Assembly (NCBI RefSeq): GCF_002886045.1 | Contig: NZ_CP025791.1 | Location: forward strand, 4,913,001 to 4,977,000 | Origin: Flavivirga eckloniae | Lineage (GTDB): Bacteria > Bacteroidota > Bacteroidia > Flavobacteriales > Flavobacteriaceae | Direction: 5' to 3' | Length of the DNA: 64,000 bases | Translations under genes and position numbers: made by a program | Shown: piece after piece, positions 23,251 to 31,664 of the stretch | Layout: each line of letters opens with the position of its first letter | How positions within the stretch are numbered: position 1 is the stretch's first letter | The notes under the pieces: model-generated | Told to the model about the DNA's origin: nothing | What the model saw: only the letters and a program-made list of their open reading frames with translations | Databases searched by the model: none

Positions 23251-23582
23251 ATTTAGAACCCTTTAATATCATTAAATACTGCCCAAACGCATCGTAAAAA
23301 TCTAATGCATAAAATTGGAACGAAAAACATGGTGGGATTGGTAAAGTATACCATTCAGCAAGGGCTAATTTAAGTTATACTAGAAAAAAATGTTTGATAA
23401 CATAGTATGAATTGGCTGAAATTATAGCCTTTCACTAAAAAATACGAAACCACGTGTTCTGTAAAACGTGAATAATGAATTCAATTGAAATTTTTCTATT
23501 AATTTTTTTCTGAAATGAGAAGAATGAGGTATTAAATTATGTAGTCGTTATTCAGGACGGGGCAAATGGCATACAACAATTG
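23251..23582. other. Non-coding stretch between relic genes and recombinase
   Basis: About 330 bp, AT-rich, with no reading frame I can support on either strand. In an integron the attI site would be expected near this side of the array. The only candidate is GCATACAACAATTG at 23569-23582, which has an AAC core but no paired GTT arm, so I do not call it. Confidence 0.4.
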
Positions 23583-23606
23583 AATAAACACACTAGTGTG
23601 TTTATT
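23583..23606. repeat. Perfect 24-bp palindrome after the recombinase gene
   Basis: AATAAACACACTAGTGTGTTTATT is fully self-complementary, 36 bp past the stop of the recombinase remnant. It may be a transcription terminator (a T-rich run follows on the plus strand) or a recombinase-related site. Confidence 0.6.
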
Positions 23607-23642
23607 TTTAATATACATATATACTCAAATATACAATAATAC

Positions 23643-24065
23643 TTACAAGTCTAAAGGGTTTTTGATAAAATCAAAACTGTTTTTTGCCACATGAGTATAA
23701 ATTTCTGTTGTTTTTGTAGAATTATGACCTAGCAACAGTTGAATGTACCTAATATTTATTCCTGATTCCAGTAAATGAGTTGCAAAACTATGTCTCAACA
23801 TATGGGATGATACACGAACTTTTATGCCAGCTTTGATAGCCGCATTTGAAACTATTTTACCTACACTATTAGCACTGTATTGTTCTTTGAATTGTCCTTC
23901 AAATAGATACGCTTTAGGTCTATATTGTTTATAGTATGTTCTAAGGTCTTTTAATACAGATTCGGAAAGTAATGTGTACCTGTCCTTGTTACCTTTAGCA
24001 TTCTTAACTCTAATGAGCATTCTTTTGCTGTCGATATTCGTAAGCTTTAGATTAAGTAATTTTTC
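23643..24065 (-). pseudogene. Tyrosine recombinase (IntI-like), N-terminally truncated
   Basis: Conserved sequence begins before the ATG at 24020: [20 protein letters not shown], with an in-frame stop just upstream. It continues through [30 protein letters not shown] and [20 protein letters not shown] to the end IKNPLDL. Present are the catalytic-domain Lys region, H-x-x-R (HMLRH), the GH histidine and the tyrosine nucleophile (EIYTHV). Missing are the N-terminal core-binding domain and the first catalytic Arg (GLRxSE), so the product cannot be active. The PLD ending resembles integron integrases (IntI1 ends near SPLD), whereas XerD does not have it. It reads in the same direction as the cassettes, not divergently as in most integrons. 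Confidence 0.75.
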
Positions 24066-24155
24066 CTATACGCTCAAGAAATAAATGAATTAGTCAGATT
24101 TCAAAATTAGTTTAATATCTTCAATAAAGTTTGAACTTTTGCCTCTTGGGGTCAC

Positions 24156-24189
24156 AAAAAGCTTCACTAGAAATAGTGAAGCTTTTTTA
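24156..24189. terminator. Bidirectional hairpin terminator
   Basis: AAAAAGCTTCACT and AGTGAAGCTTTTTT form a 12-13-bp stem with a 6-nt loop, flanked by A on one side and T on the other. It lies between two decayed minus-strand genes and would have ended the downstream transcript of either strand. Confidence 0.75.
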
Positions 24190-24233
24190 TTTATTTATAG
24201 GTTTTGTAGTACTTCAAAGGGGGTTAACAATTT

Positions 24234-24655
24234 TCAACCATGCTTTCTTGGCACCCAACCTTTAGAGCCAATTAATTCTTGAGCAACTTCTTTAGGATAA
24301 TCTTCAAGGTCTGTTGCCATGGTATCATTTCAGCGATTTAAATAGCCAAAGAGGGCGAGTGATGCAACAATTTCTACTATTTCACTTTCGTTAAAATGTT
24401 TTTTTAATTCATCAAAATCTTCTTCAACTGTTATATTTGGTATTAAGGCACCCTTATAAGCCACATTCAATGCAGCCCTTTCTGCTTCAGAAAATAAAGG
24501 AGATGTTTGAAACTCCCAAAACAGATTCAATCTTCTCCTTGGAGGCTTTATAAATCCTAGAAAGGTTTGCCATATGTGCTTGGTAATAATGACAGCCATT
24601 AGCTTGACTCGAAATAAGACTGATAAGTATTTTTAATTCTTCTGAAACGGTACCT
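24234..24655 (-). pseudogene. Carboxymuconolactone decarboxylase-like protein, broken
   Basis: Reading the minus strand gives EELKILISLISSQANGCHYY and QAHMANLSRIYKASKEKIES in one frame, then, after a frameshift near 24530, TSPLFSEAERAALNVAYKGA, ITVEEDFDELKKHFNESEIV and IVASLALFGYLNR. An in-frame stop (24330-24332) replaces what should be Trp, followed by NDTMATDLEDYPKEVAQELI and SKGWVPRKHG. The order matches AhpD/CMD-family peroxidase-like proteins, including the HYYQAH region. At least two lesions make it a pseudogene. Confidence 0.75.
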
Positions 24656-24883
24656 TAATACAGTATAACCTGATTTAATCTTACTTGTATCAGTAGGGAT
24701 AGGCATTTGAGTTTTTACATATATACCAAGTACCTATGGTGTGAATCTGAAAACTGTAATTCGTTTCGACACAGCCAGTTTTTAATAATAGGAATCTTAT
24801 TGGTATTCATGTCAATAGTTATGTATCTGATGTATTCTAAAAAGAAACTGGAAAATCACATATCTTCAAATAAGTAATTTTTA

Positions 24884-24930
24884 TTTGCATAATAAAATTT
24901 ATTGTCTACATTTGTAGATATGAATCTACA
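24884..24930 (+). promoter_or_regulatory. Promoter and BlaI-type operator
   Basis: TTTG at 24884-24887, exactly 19 bp, then TACATTTG at 24907-24914: a perfect Bacteroidota promoter. Overlapping the -7 element is the inverted repeat TCTACA-TT-TGTAGA (24905-24918), with another ATCTACA half at 24924-24930. BlaI/MecI repressors bind TACAnnTGTA dyads, so autorepression of the operon is likely. Confidence 0.8.
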
Positions 24931-24944
24931 AAAATAGAGTTTAA

Positions 24945-25316
24945 ATGAAATTATCACGCAAAGAAGAAGAGTTAATCAATATAATTTGGCGTTTGGGAGA
25001 TGCTTATATGAAGGATTTATTAAACGCTTATCCAGAGCCGAAACCAGCTTCAACGACTGTTTCTACGCTTTTAAAACGCTTAATAAATAAAGGAGTGATT
25101 TCATATAGAATACACGGGAATTCTCGTCAGTACTATGGACTCATTAATAAAACTGAATATTCCTCATTCAATCTAAAAAATATGATAGGAACCTTTTTTC
25201 AGGGTTCATCTAGTAGGTTCGCTTCTTTCTTTGCAAACAATATGAAACTTACCAAAGAAGAATTAACCGAATTAAGAAATATAATAGATGAAAAAATAGA
25301 TAATCTTGAAAAATGA
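24945..25316 (+). CDS. BlaI/MecI/CopY family transcriptional repressor
   Basis: 123 residues. The winged-helix N-terminus (KLSRKEEELINIIWRLGDAY, STTVSTLLKRLINKGVISYR, NSRQYYGLINKTEY) matches BlaI-type repressors, and the C-terminal helices (MKLTKEELTELRNIIDEKID) form the dimerisation part. It overlaps the following M56-peptidase gene by 4 bp (ATGA), the standard blaI-blaR1 arrangement. It probably represses its own operon through the operator at 24905-24930 and is released when the sensor signals. Confidence 0.92.
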   Translation: MKLSRKEEELINIIWRLGDAYMKDLLNAYPEPKPASTTVSTLLKRLINKGVISYRIHGNSRQYYGLINKTEYSSFNLKNMIGTFFQGSSSRFASFFANNMKLTKEELTELRNIIDEKIDNLEK

Positions 25317-26350
25317 TACTTTATATTCTACGATTTAGTCTTGCAGTTTGTATTTTTTACTGCTTTTATAAATTTATTCTTGAAAAGGAAAAAATTCACA
25401 CGTTCAACCGATTCTATCTATTAGGTGGTTTGTTTGTATCATTAGTATTTCCATTGATTTCAATTGGAGGTGCTGAACAAATTCAAACGGTATTAGTTAA
25501 AACTCAGCAAAATTTAAATCATAATTTAATTAGATGGGAACTGATTATTGTAAGTACATACGTACTAATCACTTTCTCTCTGTTAGTCCGATTTATGATT
25601 GATATTTATAAGCTATCCAGAAAAGTTAAAAGACATGAAGTTAAATCATTAGGTCGTGCAAAATTGGTATTTACAAATGAACCAATAAGCCCATATACAT
25701 TCCTAAATTACATTTATATAAATAAAAGTGAATACACTAGTCTGGAACCAGAATTAATAAATCACGAATTGGCGCATGTAAATCAACGTCATACTATTGA
25801 TATTTTTTTTGTTGAGCTCCTCAAAACCATCTTTTGGATTAATCCATTATTAAAATCATACAAAACTGCAATGCAGCTAAATCATGAATTTTTAGCTGAT
25901 AGAAATGTTATCACACAAAAAGAAGATACAGAAGAGTATCAAAATATATTACTTCGCTATTTACAAATGGATAGGCCTATTAGAGTAACAAGCGGTTTCA
26001 ATTTTACATTAACAAAAAAACGATTATTTATGATGAAAAAACAAAAGAGTAAAAATCAACGCTTTAAACAATTATTAGTAATACCTTTATTTCTGCTTGC
26101 CTTCTGGTCTTGTAGTGATAATGGAGGAGTAAGTGGTAAAGAAATGCTACATTATTGGCGTTATACTGCAGCTATGGAAGAAATATTGCAAACTGGCAGA
26201 ATAAATGAAGACGATTTAAAAGACGGTGTTATTAAAGGAATATCAGGCAAAGAAGAATATGACAAATTGCTAGATATCTATAACCGAATGAACAATGATC
26301 AAAAAAGGTCTGTATATCAATTACCACCTTTTATAGCACCTATAGAATAA
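25313..26350 (+). CDS. M56 family (BlaR1-like) sensor peptidase
   Basis: 345 residues. Membrane segments near residues 2-20, 35-50, 74-100 and 258-270 (LLVIPLFLLAFWSC). The gluzincin motif is H151-E-L-A-H155 (NHELAHVNQRH), with NHEFLADRNVI supplying the third ligand Glu/Asp. Shorter than classic BlaR1: the usual penicillin-binding domain is absent and replaced by a 75-residue C-terminal tail. So it need not sense beta-lactams; Bacteroidota have many such sensors coupled to envelope stress. It likely cleaves the partner BlaI-like repressor on activation. Confidence 0.88.
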   Translation: MILYILRFSLAVCIFYCFYKFILEKEKIHTFNRFYLLGGLFVSLVFPLISIGGAEQIQTVLVKTQQNLNHNLIRWELIIVSTYVLITFSLLVRFMIDIYKLSRKVKRHEVKSLGRAKLVFTNEPISPYTFLNYIYINKSEYTSLEPELINHELAHVNQRHTIDIFFVELLKTIFWINPLLKSYKTAMQLNHEFLADRNVITQKEDTEEYQNILLRYLQMDRPIRVTSGFNFTLTKKRLFMMKKQKSKNQRFKQLLVIPLFLLAFWSCSDNGGVSGKEMLHYWRYTAAMEEILQTGRINEDDLKDGVIKGISGKEEYDKLLDIYNRMNNDQKRSVYQLPPFIAPIE

Positions 26351-26857
26351 GCCCTATATAGGTAATTCTCAAATATTCTAAGGCACTTTAGTGTCAAAGA
26401 AAACCATATCATTAAATTTTTAAATAGTAACAAGTAACCTTTATGCAAATACTCAAAGGCTAAAATTCTATTGCACTATTTTAATAGCTAATTTTTCTTG
26501 TGGGTATTCCGTTTTTTTGAGTACTCACTTGGAAATATTCAAGTGCAAGGAATTATCAAGAAGATAATACAATATTAGAGATTGATGAAACTAGGTTTAT
26601 AGAATAAATGAAAAACCTTAACAGCCTTTAAAATAAAGGAGTTAAGTTTTTTTTTATGTTCGTTCGACTTTTTTTATCCTTTTAAGATGGGCTTAATTTT
26701 TTTATACTATCGATACTTACTCATACCAAAAATGGTAATAGCTATCATCATAAAATAGGGTTCTAGAATCACCATATTTTCAAAAGCAATAAATATGACA
26801 ATCTGATAAGTTATCGAAAATTAAATAAGATCACTAAAATTTTAGTATTTATCATAT
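26351..26857. other. Intergenic region without recognised genes
   Basis: About 507 bp between the convergent M56 and TonB-receptor genes. AT-rich, with no reading frame I can support on either strand, no clear hairpin terminator and no repeat. It may contain decayed sequence. Confidence 0.4.
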
Positions 26858-29293
26858 CTACATTCTTGATTTCTCGACATCTGCTCCCGTTCTGGTGCTG
26901 ACTTTTTTCACTTTAGTATTACCAAAAGGATAGGAATAACTAATTCGGAAAATACTAGAAAATCCAGATTCGGGACTATATTTTACCTTAAATTTGTCTC
27001 CAAATGCTTCTCTAGTAAGCGAACCTACGGTAGAGTGGATATCAAAAGTCTCAAAAATGTCGGTTATAGAAAATTGCAAACTACTTCTATTTTTAAACTC
27101 TTTTTTGATCCCCATATTTAATACACCAAAACCATTTGCTTTAGTACTTCCGTTAAAGTGGCGGGAGGTATACCAACCCGACAATTCTAAAGAGAAATTC
27201 TCCGGCAATTTTATGGTCTGACTTCCATTGAAATTGTAGTGAAAATAGTCATGGGTAATTTTTTCATCAGTATGCAATAATTTGAACTCTCGAACCCCAA
27301 AAGTCCCGTTAAAGTTCATACTCCACCAATGAGTAAAGCGAATGGGGATATTGGCCTGAATATCTATATTGCGCTGATACTCTAAATTTACAGGTGCTAT
27401 TACGGCAACGTTACTTTGTGAATTTCGAGTAACCTGAAAACGGGCAATGGGGTTTTTCTCATTAGAAGCTAGTAAAGAAATGCTGAATGATTTATTGCTG
27501 TAGCTAATGCTGATATTATCGCTTAATGCTGGAAGTAATTGTGGGTTTCCGCTGAATACGGAAGTGGGACTGTTATAAATTAGAAACGATGCTAAATCGG
27601 AGTAATTAGGTCGTGTTATACGTTTGTTATAAGCAAAGTTTAGTGCTGTAACATCAGAAAAAGAATGGGTAATGAACAGTGAGGGGAAAAGTTTCCCAAA
27701 GCTACGGTTCAAACTGGCATCGTCAAATGCTTGATCCCAATATTCATATCGGAAACCTAATTGTCCTTTTAACTTTTTATTAAATTTATAATCGGCTAGA
27801 GAATAAACAGCGCCTATTTTTTCTTGATTCTCAATTGCACTTATAAAGCGATTATCGGACACAAATTCTTCGCCTTGAAGAATTTCGATACGGGCATTAT
27901 TGATAGTTTTGGATAGTGATCCTTTCATTCCAGCTTCTATCGATAGGGTTTCATTCACTTTATACCGATAATCTAATTTGAGAACACCTAGATTGATATC
28001 GGTTTCATTAAATCCACGGTTTCCCCTATTGTAGATTTCGTTATCTGGCTGAAAAGCATTTCCACTTTCATCGAAATAGGAACTGCTTACGCGATTTGGT
28101 GTCTGATTATTGTAATTGATATAATCTACAGTTACACTCAATTCATTTTGTTCGTTTTTCTTTTCAAAATAAGTGGAGGCATTCATATTTTTCAGGTTTC
28201 CATCACCATTCAATCTAATTTGAGCTTCCAAAAAGGGAGTGTTTGTAAAGTCATATAACCCCCTGTTTTGAGTATGTACCATCGGTTTAGAGTTATTGTA
28301 CAATAAACTTGCTCCAAATAAGGATGCGTCCGAAAGTTTATAGTCATAACCTAGATTGATGTTATGGTTTCTATTTATATGTTGTGTCCTACTTGTAAAA
28401 TCAATGGTTGTATTTCCTCCTAAGGAAGGTATCTCTGTAGTACCCATTCCTCTGAATCCGCTATAAGTGTCATCATAAGAGAACGTATAAGAGCTAAATA
28501 AGTTGGAACGTGCGCTTCCATAGTTTAAAGAGAACCCAGTGGTCTGTTTAGGCCCTTCTCCAAAGCCAGCACTTAAATTAATAGAACCCCGGATACCCAA
28601 ACTCTCATTTTTGGTCGTTACTATATTGATGATTCCCGCATTCCCATCTACATCGTATCTAGCGGAGGGATTGGTTAGCAATTCTATTTTTTTAATATTA
28701 TCAGCACTCATCCCATTAAGAATAGCGATTAAGTCTGCAGTTGGAATTCGTTGTACCTTCCCATTTATCATAATTAGGGTTCCGCTTTTTCCATTCATTG
28801 AAAAACTATTATTGCGTTGATCCAAAATTACTCCAGGAGAACGCTCCAACAATTGCAAAACAGTGCTTCCCTTTGTTAAAATACTCTCTTGCACATTGAT
28901 AACACTGCCTTCCTGAGTACGCTGTATTAGTTTACGTTTGGCTATGATTTCAACCCCTTGCAAGCTAGTTACCTCCTCTGTTAATGTAATTGAGGGGAAA
29001 TGTTTTTGCAGATCCGTTGTGGTTATCGAAAAAGGTTCAGAATCCCAAGTTTTAAAAGATAGTAGGTCGATACGGAGTATGTATGTGCCTGCTTTAGAAT
29101 AATCGATTTCAAAAACACCTGCTTCATTAGATATACTTCCAGTTTGCAGAGTGGAATCTGGAACACTATAAAGCATCGCGTTGGCATAAGGAACGGGATT
29201 GCCATCAGTATCAATTACCAAGCCTGATACTTGGCCAATAAGCGTTTGTATGCATCCTACACAACATACAAGAAAAAGGACATATAATTTCAT
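26858..29293 (-). CDS. TonB-dependent receptor-like outer-membrane protein
   Basis: 811 residues from the ATG at 29293 (MKLYVLFLVCCVGCIQTLIG, signal peptide). Order: a carboxypeptidase-regulatory beta-sandwich (VSGLVIDTDGNPVPYANAML, about 22-105), a plug (EGSVINVQESILTKGSTVLQ, LLERSPGVILDQRNNSFSMN, about 130-230), then a large barrel (OMP_b-brl_3 type) to the C-terminus. The plug's SPGVIL and NPSARYDVDGNAGIINI are typical. The divergent LytS/LytTR pair suggests control of this receptor. Ligand unknown; proteins of this subtype often process peptides or small ligands. Confidence 0.88.
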   Translation of the reverse strand: MKLYVLFLVCCVGCIQTLIGQVSGLVIDTDGNPVPYANAMLYSVPDSTLQTGSISNEAGVFEIDYSKAGTYILRIDLLSFKTWDSEPFSITTTDLQKHFPSITLTEEVTSLQGVEIIAKRKLIQRTQEGSVINVQESILTKGSTVLQLLERSPGVILDQRNNSFSMNGKSGTLIMINGKVQRIPTADLIAILNGMSADNIKKIELLTNPSARYDVDGNAGIINIVTTKNESLGIRGSINLSAGFGEGPKQTTGFSLNYGSARSNLFSSYTFSYDDTYSGFRGMGTTEIPSLGGNTTIDFTSRTQHINRNHNINLGYDYKLSDASLFGASLLYNNSKPMVHTQNRGLYDFTNTPFLEAQIRLNGDGNLKNMNASTYFEKKNEQNELSVTVDYINYNNQTPNRVSSSYFDESGNAFQPDNEIYNRGNRGFNETDINLGVLKLDYRYKVNETLSIEAGMKGSLSKTINNARIEILQGEEFVSDNRFISAIENQEKIGAVYSLADYKFNKKLKGQLGFRYEYWDQAFDDASLNRSFGKLFPSLFITHSFSDVTALNFAYNKRITRPNYSDLASFLIYNSPTSVFSGNPQLLPALSDNISISYSNKSFSISLLASNEKNPIARFQVTRNSQSNVAVIAPVNLEYQRNIDIQANIPIRFTHWWSMNFNGTFGVREFKLLHTDEKITHDYFHYNFNGSQTIKLPENFSLELSGWYTSRHFNGSTKANGFGVLNMGIKKEFKNRSSLQFSITDIFETFDIHSTVGSLTREAFGDKFKVKYSPESGFSSIFRISYSYPFGNTKVKKVSTRTGADVEKSRM

Positions 29294-29415
29294 TGCTACG
29301 AATTTCGGCACAAGTACCACCAATAAAAACAGTAATGAAAAAGTGAATGACTAAGGGGGCATTTTTCTTTACTACACGAAGAAATATGGAATTTTCGCAT
29401 AGATTTTAATAAATA

Positions 29416-29439
29416 TTGGTCAAAAATGTATTTGGTCAA
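29416..29439. promoter_or_regulatory. Direct repeat in divergent promoter region
   Basis: TTGGTCAA occurs twice (29416-29423 and 29432-29439), 16 bp apart, in the region between the TonB receptor and the LytS gene. LytTR regulators bind tandem repeats, but usually about 21 bp apart, so the link is tentative. Confidence 0.35.
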
Positions 29440-29545
29440 TTAAAACCTACTCAATGTCAAGTTATCAAAAGGAGCATTTGGAAAAGAAAGATATCCATCT
29501 TATCTTGTTATACTTATTCTATGCCGTTAAATTTCTTTAGAAATC

Positions 29546-30700
29546 ATGTCCGCAAACACACTTTTGCCCGTTTTAACCTTTTTAGAACGCTATAAAATAC
29601 ATCATATCCTTTTTTGGGCAGGGTATCATTTTGCATGGTGGACATTGTTCTCGGGGAGTATAACGGAAGTATTCCAATCGATTACAGAACCTCACGGAAT
29701 CGTAAAATTTTTAGGATATGTTACGTATCAAGCTTTGGGCGTATATTTCTGTTTGTACGTTCTAATTCCAAAATTTCTTCAGAAAAGAAAATATTTTATT
29801 TTCTTTCTTTTCAGCCTTTGTACAATTTTATTAATGGCAACATTAATAACATTTAATTATTTTGTTGCAGCATCAGTAGTGAATGCCAATGTATATGAAC
29901 TATTCTATATTTCGTCGCCAACACCTTTTGCTATTTTCAAGTATAATGCTTTACCATCTTGCATGGCAAGTACAACTTTGGGAATGAGCATAAAACTGAC
30001 CAAAAATTGGGTAGCTTCACAAAAACAGCAGCAAATTTTGGAAAAAGAAAAATTGGAAACCGAGTTGAAGTTCTTGAAATCACAATTTAATCCACATTTT
30101 TTATTCAATACCATTAATTCTATTTTTGTATTGATTCATAAGAATCCAGATATGGCCTCTGAATCGCTTGCCAAGTTTTCGGATTTGATGCGCTATCAAT
30201 TGTATGAATGTAACGAACCCAAAATACCGGTAGAGCGGGAGCTAGATTACCTTCGGAATTTTATCGAGCTAGGAAAATTGCGTTTGGAAGATACCGTGAA
30301 GGTACATATAGAAATAGATATCACTGGATATTCGAATAAATCCATCGCTCCTTTTATTTTAATGCCTTTTGTAGAAAATGCTTTTAAGCATGTTTCTCAA
30401 GAAAAGGAACAAGAAAATTGGTTAAAAATCAATTTGAGTTTTTCCGAAACAGAGATTGCTTTTGAAGTAGTCAATAGTATTCCATCCATAAATTATCCGA
30501 AATCTAATGACATAATAGAAAATAGTGGAATTGGTTTAAAAAATGTAAAACGACGATTGGACTTGGTTTATCCGAATCAATATGAGTTAAAAATAGAGAA
30601 AACAGATATGGCTTACAGTGTACTACTGAAACTTCGGTACCCTATTGATAAACTTATACCAGAAGCTATAGAAAAACCTATAATATCCTTACAATCTTGA
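29546..30700 (+). CDS. LytS-type sensor histidine kinase
   Basis: 384 residues. Four membrane helices (about 20-40, 50-70, 85-110 and 125-150) precede a His_kinase domain (PF06580) with phospho-acceptor H184 in FNPHFLFNTINSIFVL and N/G1 boxes (FILMPFVENAFKHV, NSGIGLKNVKRRLDLVYPNQ). No periplasmic sensor domain is visible, so the signal is perhaps sensed in the membrane. It is followed 10 bp later by its response regulator and is divergent from the receptor gene. It should phosphorylate the LytTR protein. Confidence 0.92.
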   Translation: MSANTLLPVLTFLERYKIHHILFWAGYHFAWWTLFSGSITEVFQSITEPHGIVKFLGYVTYQALGVYFCLYVLIPKFLQKRKYFIFFLFSLCTILLMATLITFNYFVAASVVNANVYELFYISSPTPFAIFKYNALPSCMASTTLGMSIKLTKNWVASQKQQQILEKEKLETELKFLKSQFNPHFLFNTINSIFVLIHKNPDMASESLAKFSDLMRYQLYECNEPKIPVERELDYLRNFIELGKLRLEDTVKVHIEIDITGYSNKSIAPFILMPFVENAFKHVSQEKEQENWLKINLSFSETEIAFEVVNSIPSINYPKSNDIIENSGIGLKNVKRRLDLVYPNQYELKIEKTDMAYSVLLKLRYPIDKLIPEAIEKPIISLQS

Positions 30701-30710
30701 AAATAAACAT

Positions 30711-31445
30711 ATGGTATTAAAATGTGTAACGATAGATGATGAACCTTTAGCACGAGAATGCATTGCAAACTATGTACGAGAAGTAGGTTTTTTGGAATTA
30801 GTCGGGTCGGTTAATAATCCTTTAGAACTTTCAAAAATTCAAGAAGAACAAGAAGTAGATTTACTTTTTTTAGATATTCAAATGCCGCGGATGAACGGAA
30901 TAGAATTTCTAAAATCATCTACCAATATGCCTATGGTCATTCTCACCACCGCTTTCCCAAACTATGCTTTAGAAGGTTTTGAACTGGATGTACTAGACTA
31001 TTTATTGAAACCCGTTACATTCAACCGTTTTTTTAAAGCTGTAAATAAAGTAAAAGAGCAGTATCTGCTAAGAAACCAAAAAACACAAGAAGATTCGACT
31101 TTGCTTAATGATACTAAAGAACATATTTTTATCAAGTGTGATAATGTCTATAAAAAGATAGAACTAGAAAATATCCTTTTTATAGAGTCAATGCAGAACT
31201 ATGTAACGTTTCATACGACGGATGGTAAAAAACACTTAACACTTATGCCCCTAAAAAGTGTGGAAAAAAGATTAGATAATCACCTTTTTCTTAAAGTACA
31301 TAAATCGTTTCTCGTTTCGGTTACAAAGATAGATACCATCAACAATGGGAAAATTGGTATGGGCGACGTTCAGATTCCGTTAAGTCGCAATTACAAAAAC
31401 GCAGTCATGGATAAAGTCTTAAAAAACAAGCTTTGGAAAAAGTAA
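30711..31445 (+). CDS. LytTR family response regulator
   Basis: 244 residues. Receiver domain 1-125 with D55 (LLFLDIQMPRMNG), conserved T (ILTTAF) and K (DYLLKPVTF). The LytTR DNA-binding domain is residues 140-244 (FIKCDNVYKKIELENILFIE, NYVTFHTTDGKKHLTLMPLK, FLKVHKSFLVSVTKIDTI). It forms an operon with the kinase. Likely targets include the divergent receptor gene; the stop is within a long hairpin, so transcription ends immediately after. Confidence 0.93.
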   Translation: MVLKCVTIDDEPLARECIANYVREVGFLELVGSVNNPLELSKIQEEQEVDLLFLDIQMPRMNGIEFLKSSTNMPMVILTTAFPNYALEGFELDVLDYLLKPVTFNRFFKAVNKVKEQYLLRNQKTQEDSTLLNDTKEHIFIKCDNVYKKIELENILFIESMQNYVTFHTTDGKKHLTLMPLKSVEKRLDNHLFLKVHKSFLVSVTKIDTINNGKIGMGDVQIPLSRNYKNAVMDKVLKNKLWKK

Positions 31446-31470
31446 CTTTGGATTTTCCAAAGCTTGTTTT
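31423..31470 (+). terminator. Long hairpin at the end of the LytTR gene
   Basis: AAAACAAGCTTTGGAAAA and TTTTCCAAAGCTTGTTTT form an 18-bp perfect stem around a 12-nt loop that contains the stop codon region. It may end transcription from both sides. Confidence 0.75.
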
Positions 31471-31559
31471 AGAAATTAATAAAGTATCTAAAAGTACAGA
31501 TAGTACTTGTTAATTACTTTAGAGGAGAGATTTGGAAAATAGTTGTGGCAATCTATATC

Positions 31560-31600
31560 AAATAAACACTCGGTTAACAAGTGTAACCGAATGTTTATTT
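31560..31600. terminator. Hairpin repeated after both DUF285 genes (copy 1)
   Basis: AAATAAACACTCGGTTA pairs with TAACCGAATGTTTATTT, 16 of 17 positions. An almost identical hairpin is at 34522-34562. Confidence 0.7.
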
Positions 31601-31635
31601 AAATACTATTTAGAGTGTTCTTTTAAAAATAAAAA

Positions 31636-31653
31636 GGTCTGGAGTATCAGACC
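31636..31653 (-). terminator. Rho-independent terminator of DUF285 gene 1
   Basis: On the minus strand GGTCTG, loop ATACTC, CAGACC is followed by TTTTTATTTTT. Repeated at 34598-34615 after the second gene. Confidence 0.8.
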
Positions 31654-31664
31654 AAAACAATTTA

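Noticed and set aside
23569-23582. attI site (GCATACAACAATTG)
   Set aside because: Has an AAC core but no paired GTT word or L boxes, so the evidence is too weak.
24121-24155. tRNA 3'-end-like sequence (TTTGAAC ... CTTGGGGTCAC) before a terminator
   Set aside because: The stems do not form a canonical T arm and acceptor, and no 5' half exists nearby; similarity to a tRNA end may be chance.
29416-29439. LytTR binding site
   Set aside because: TTGGTCAA repeats are 16 bp apart and not the about 21 bp usual for LytTR; kept only as a low-confidence direct repeat.
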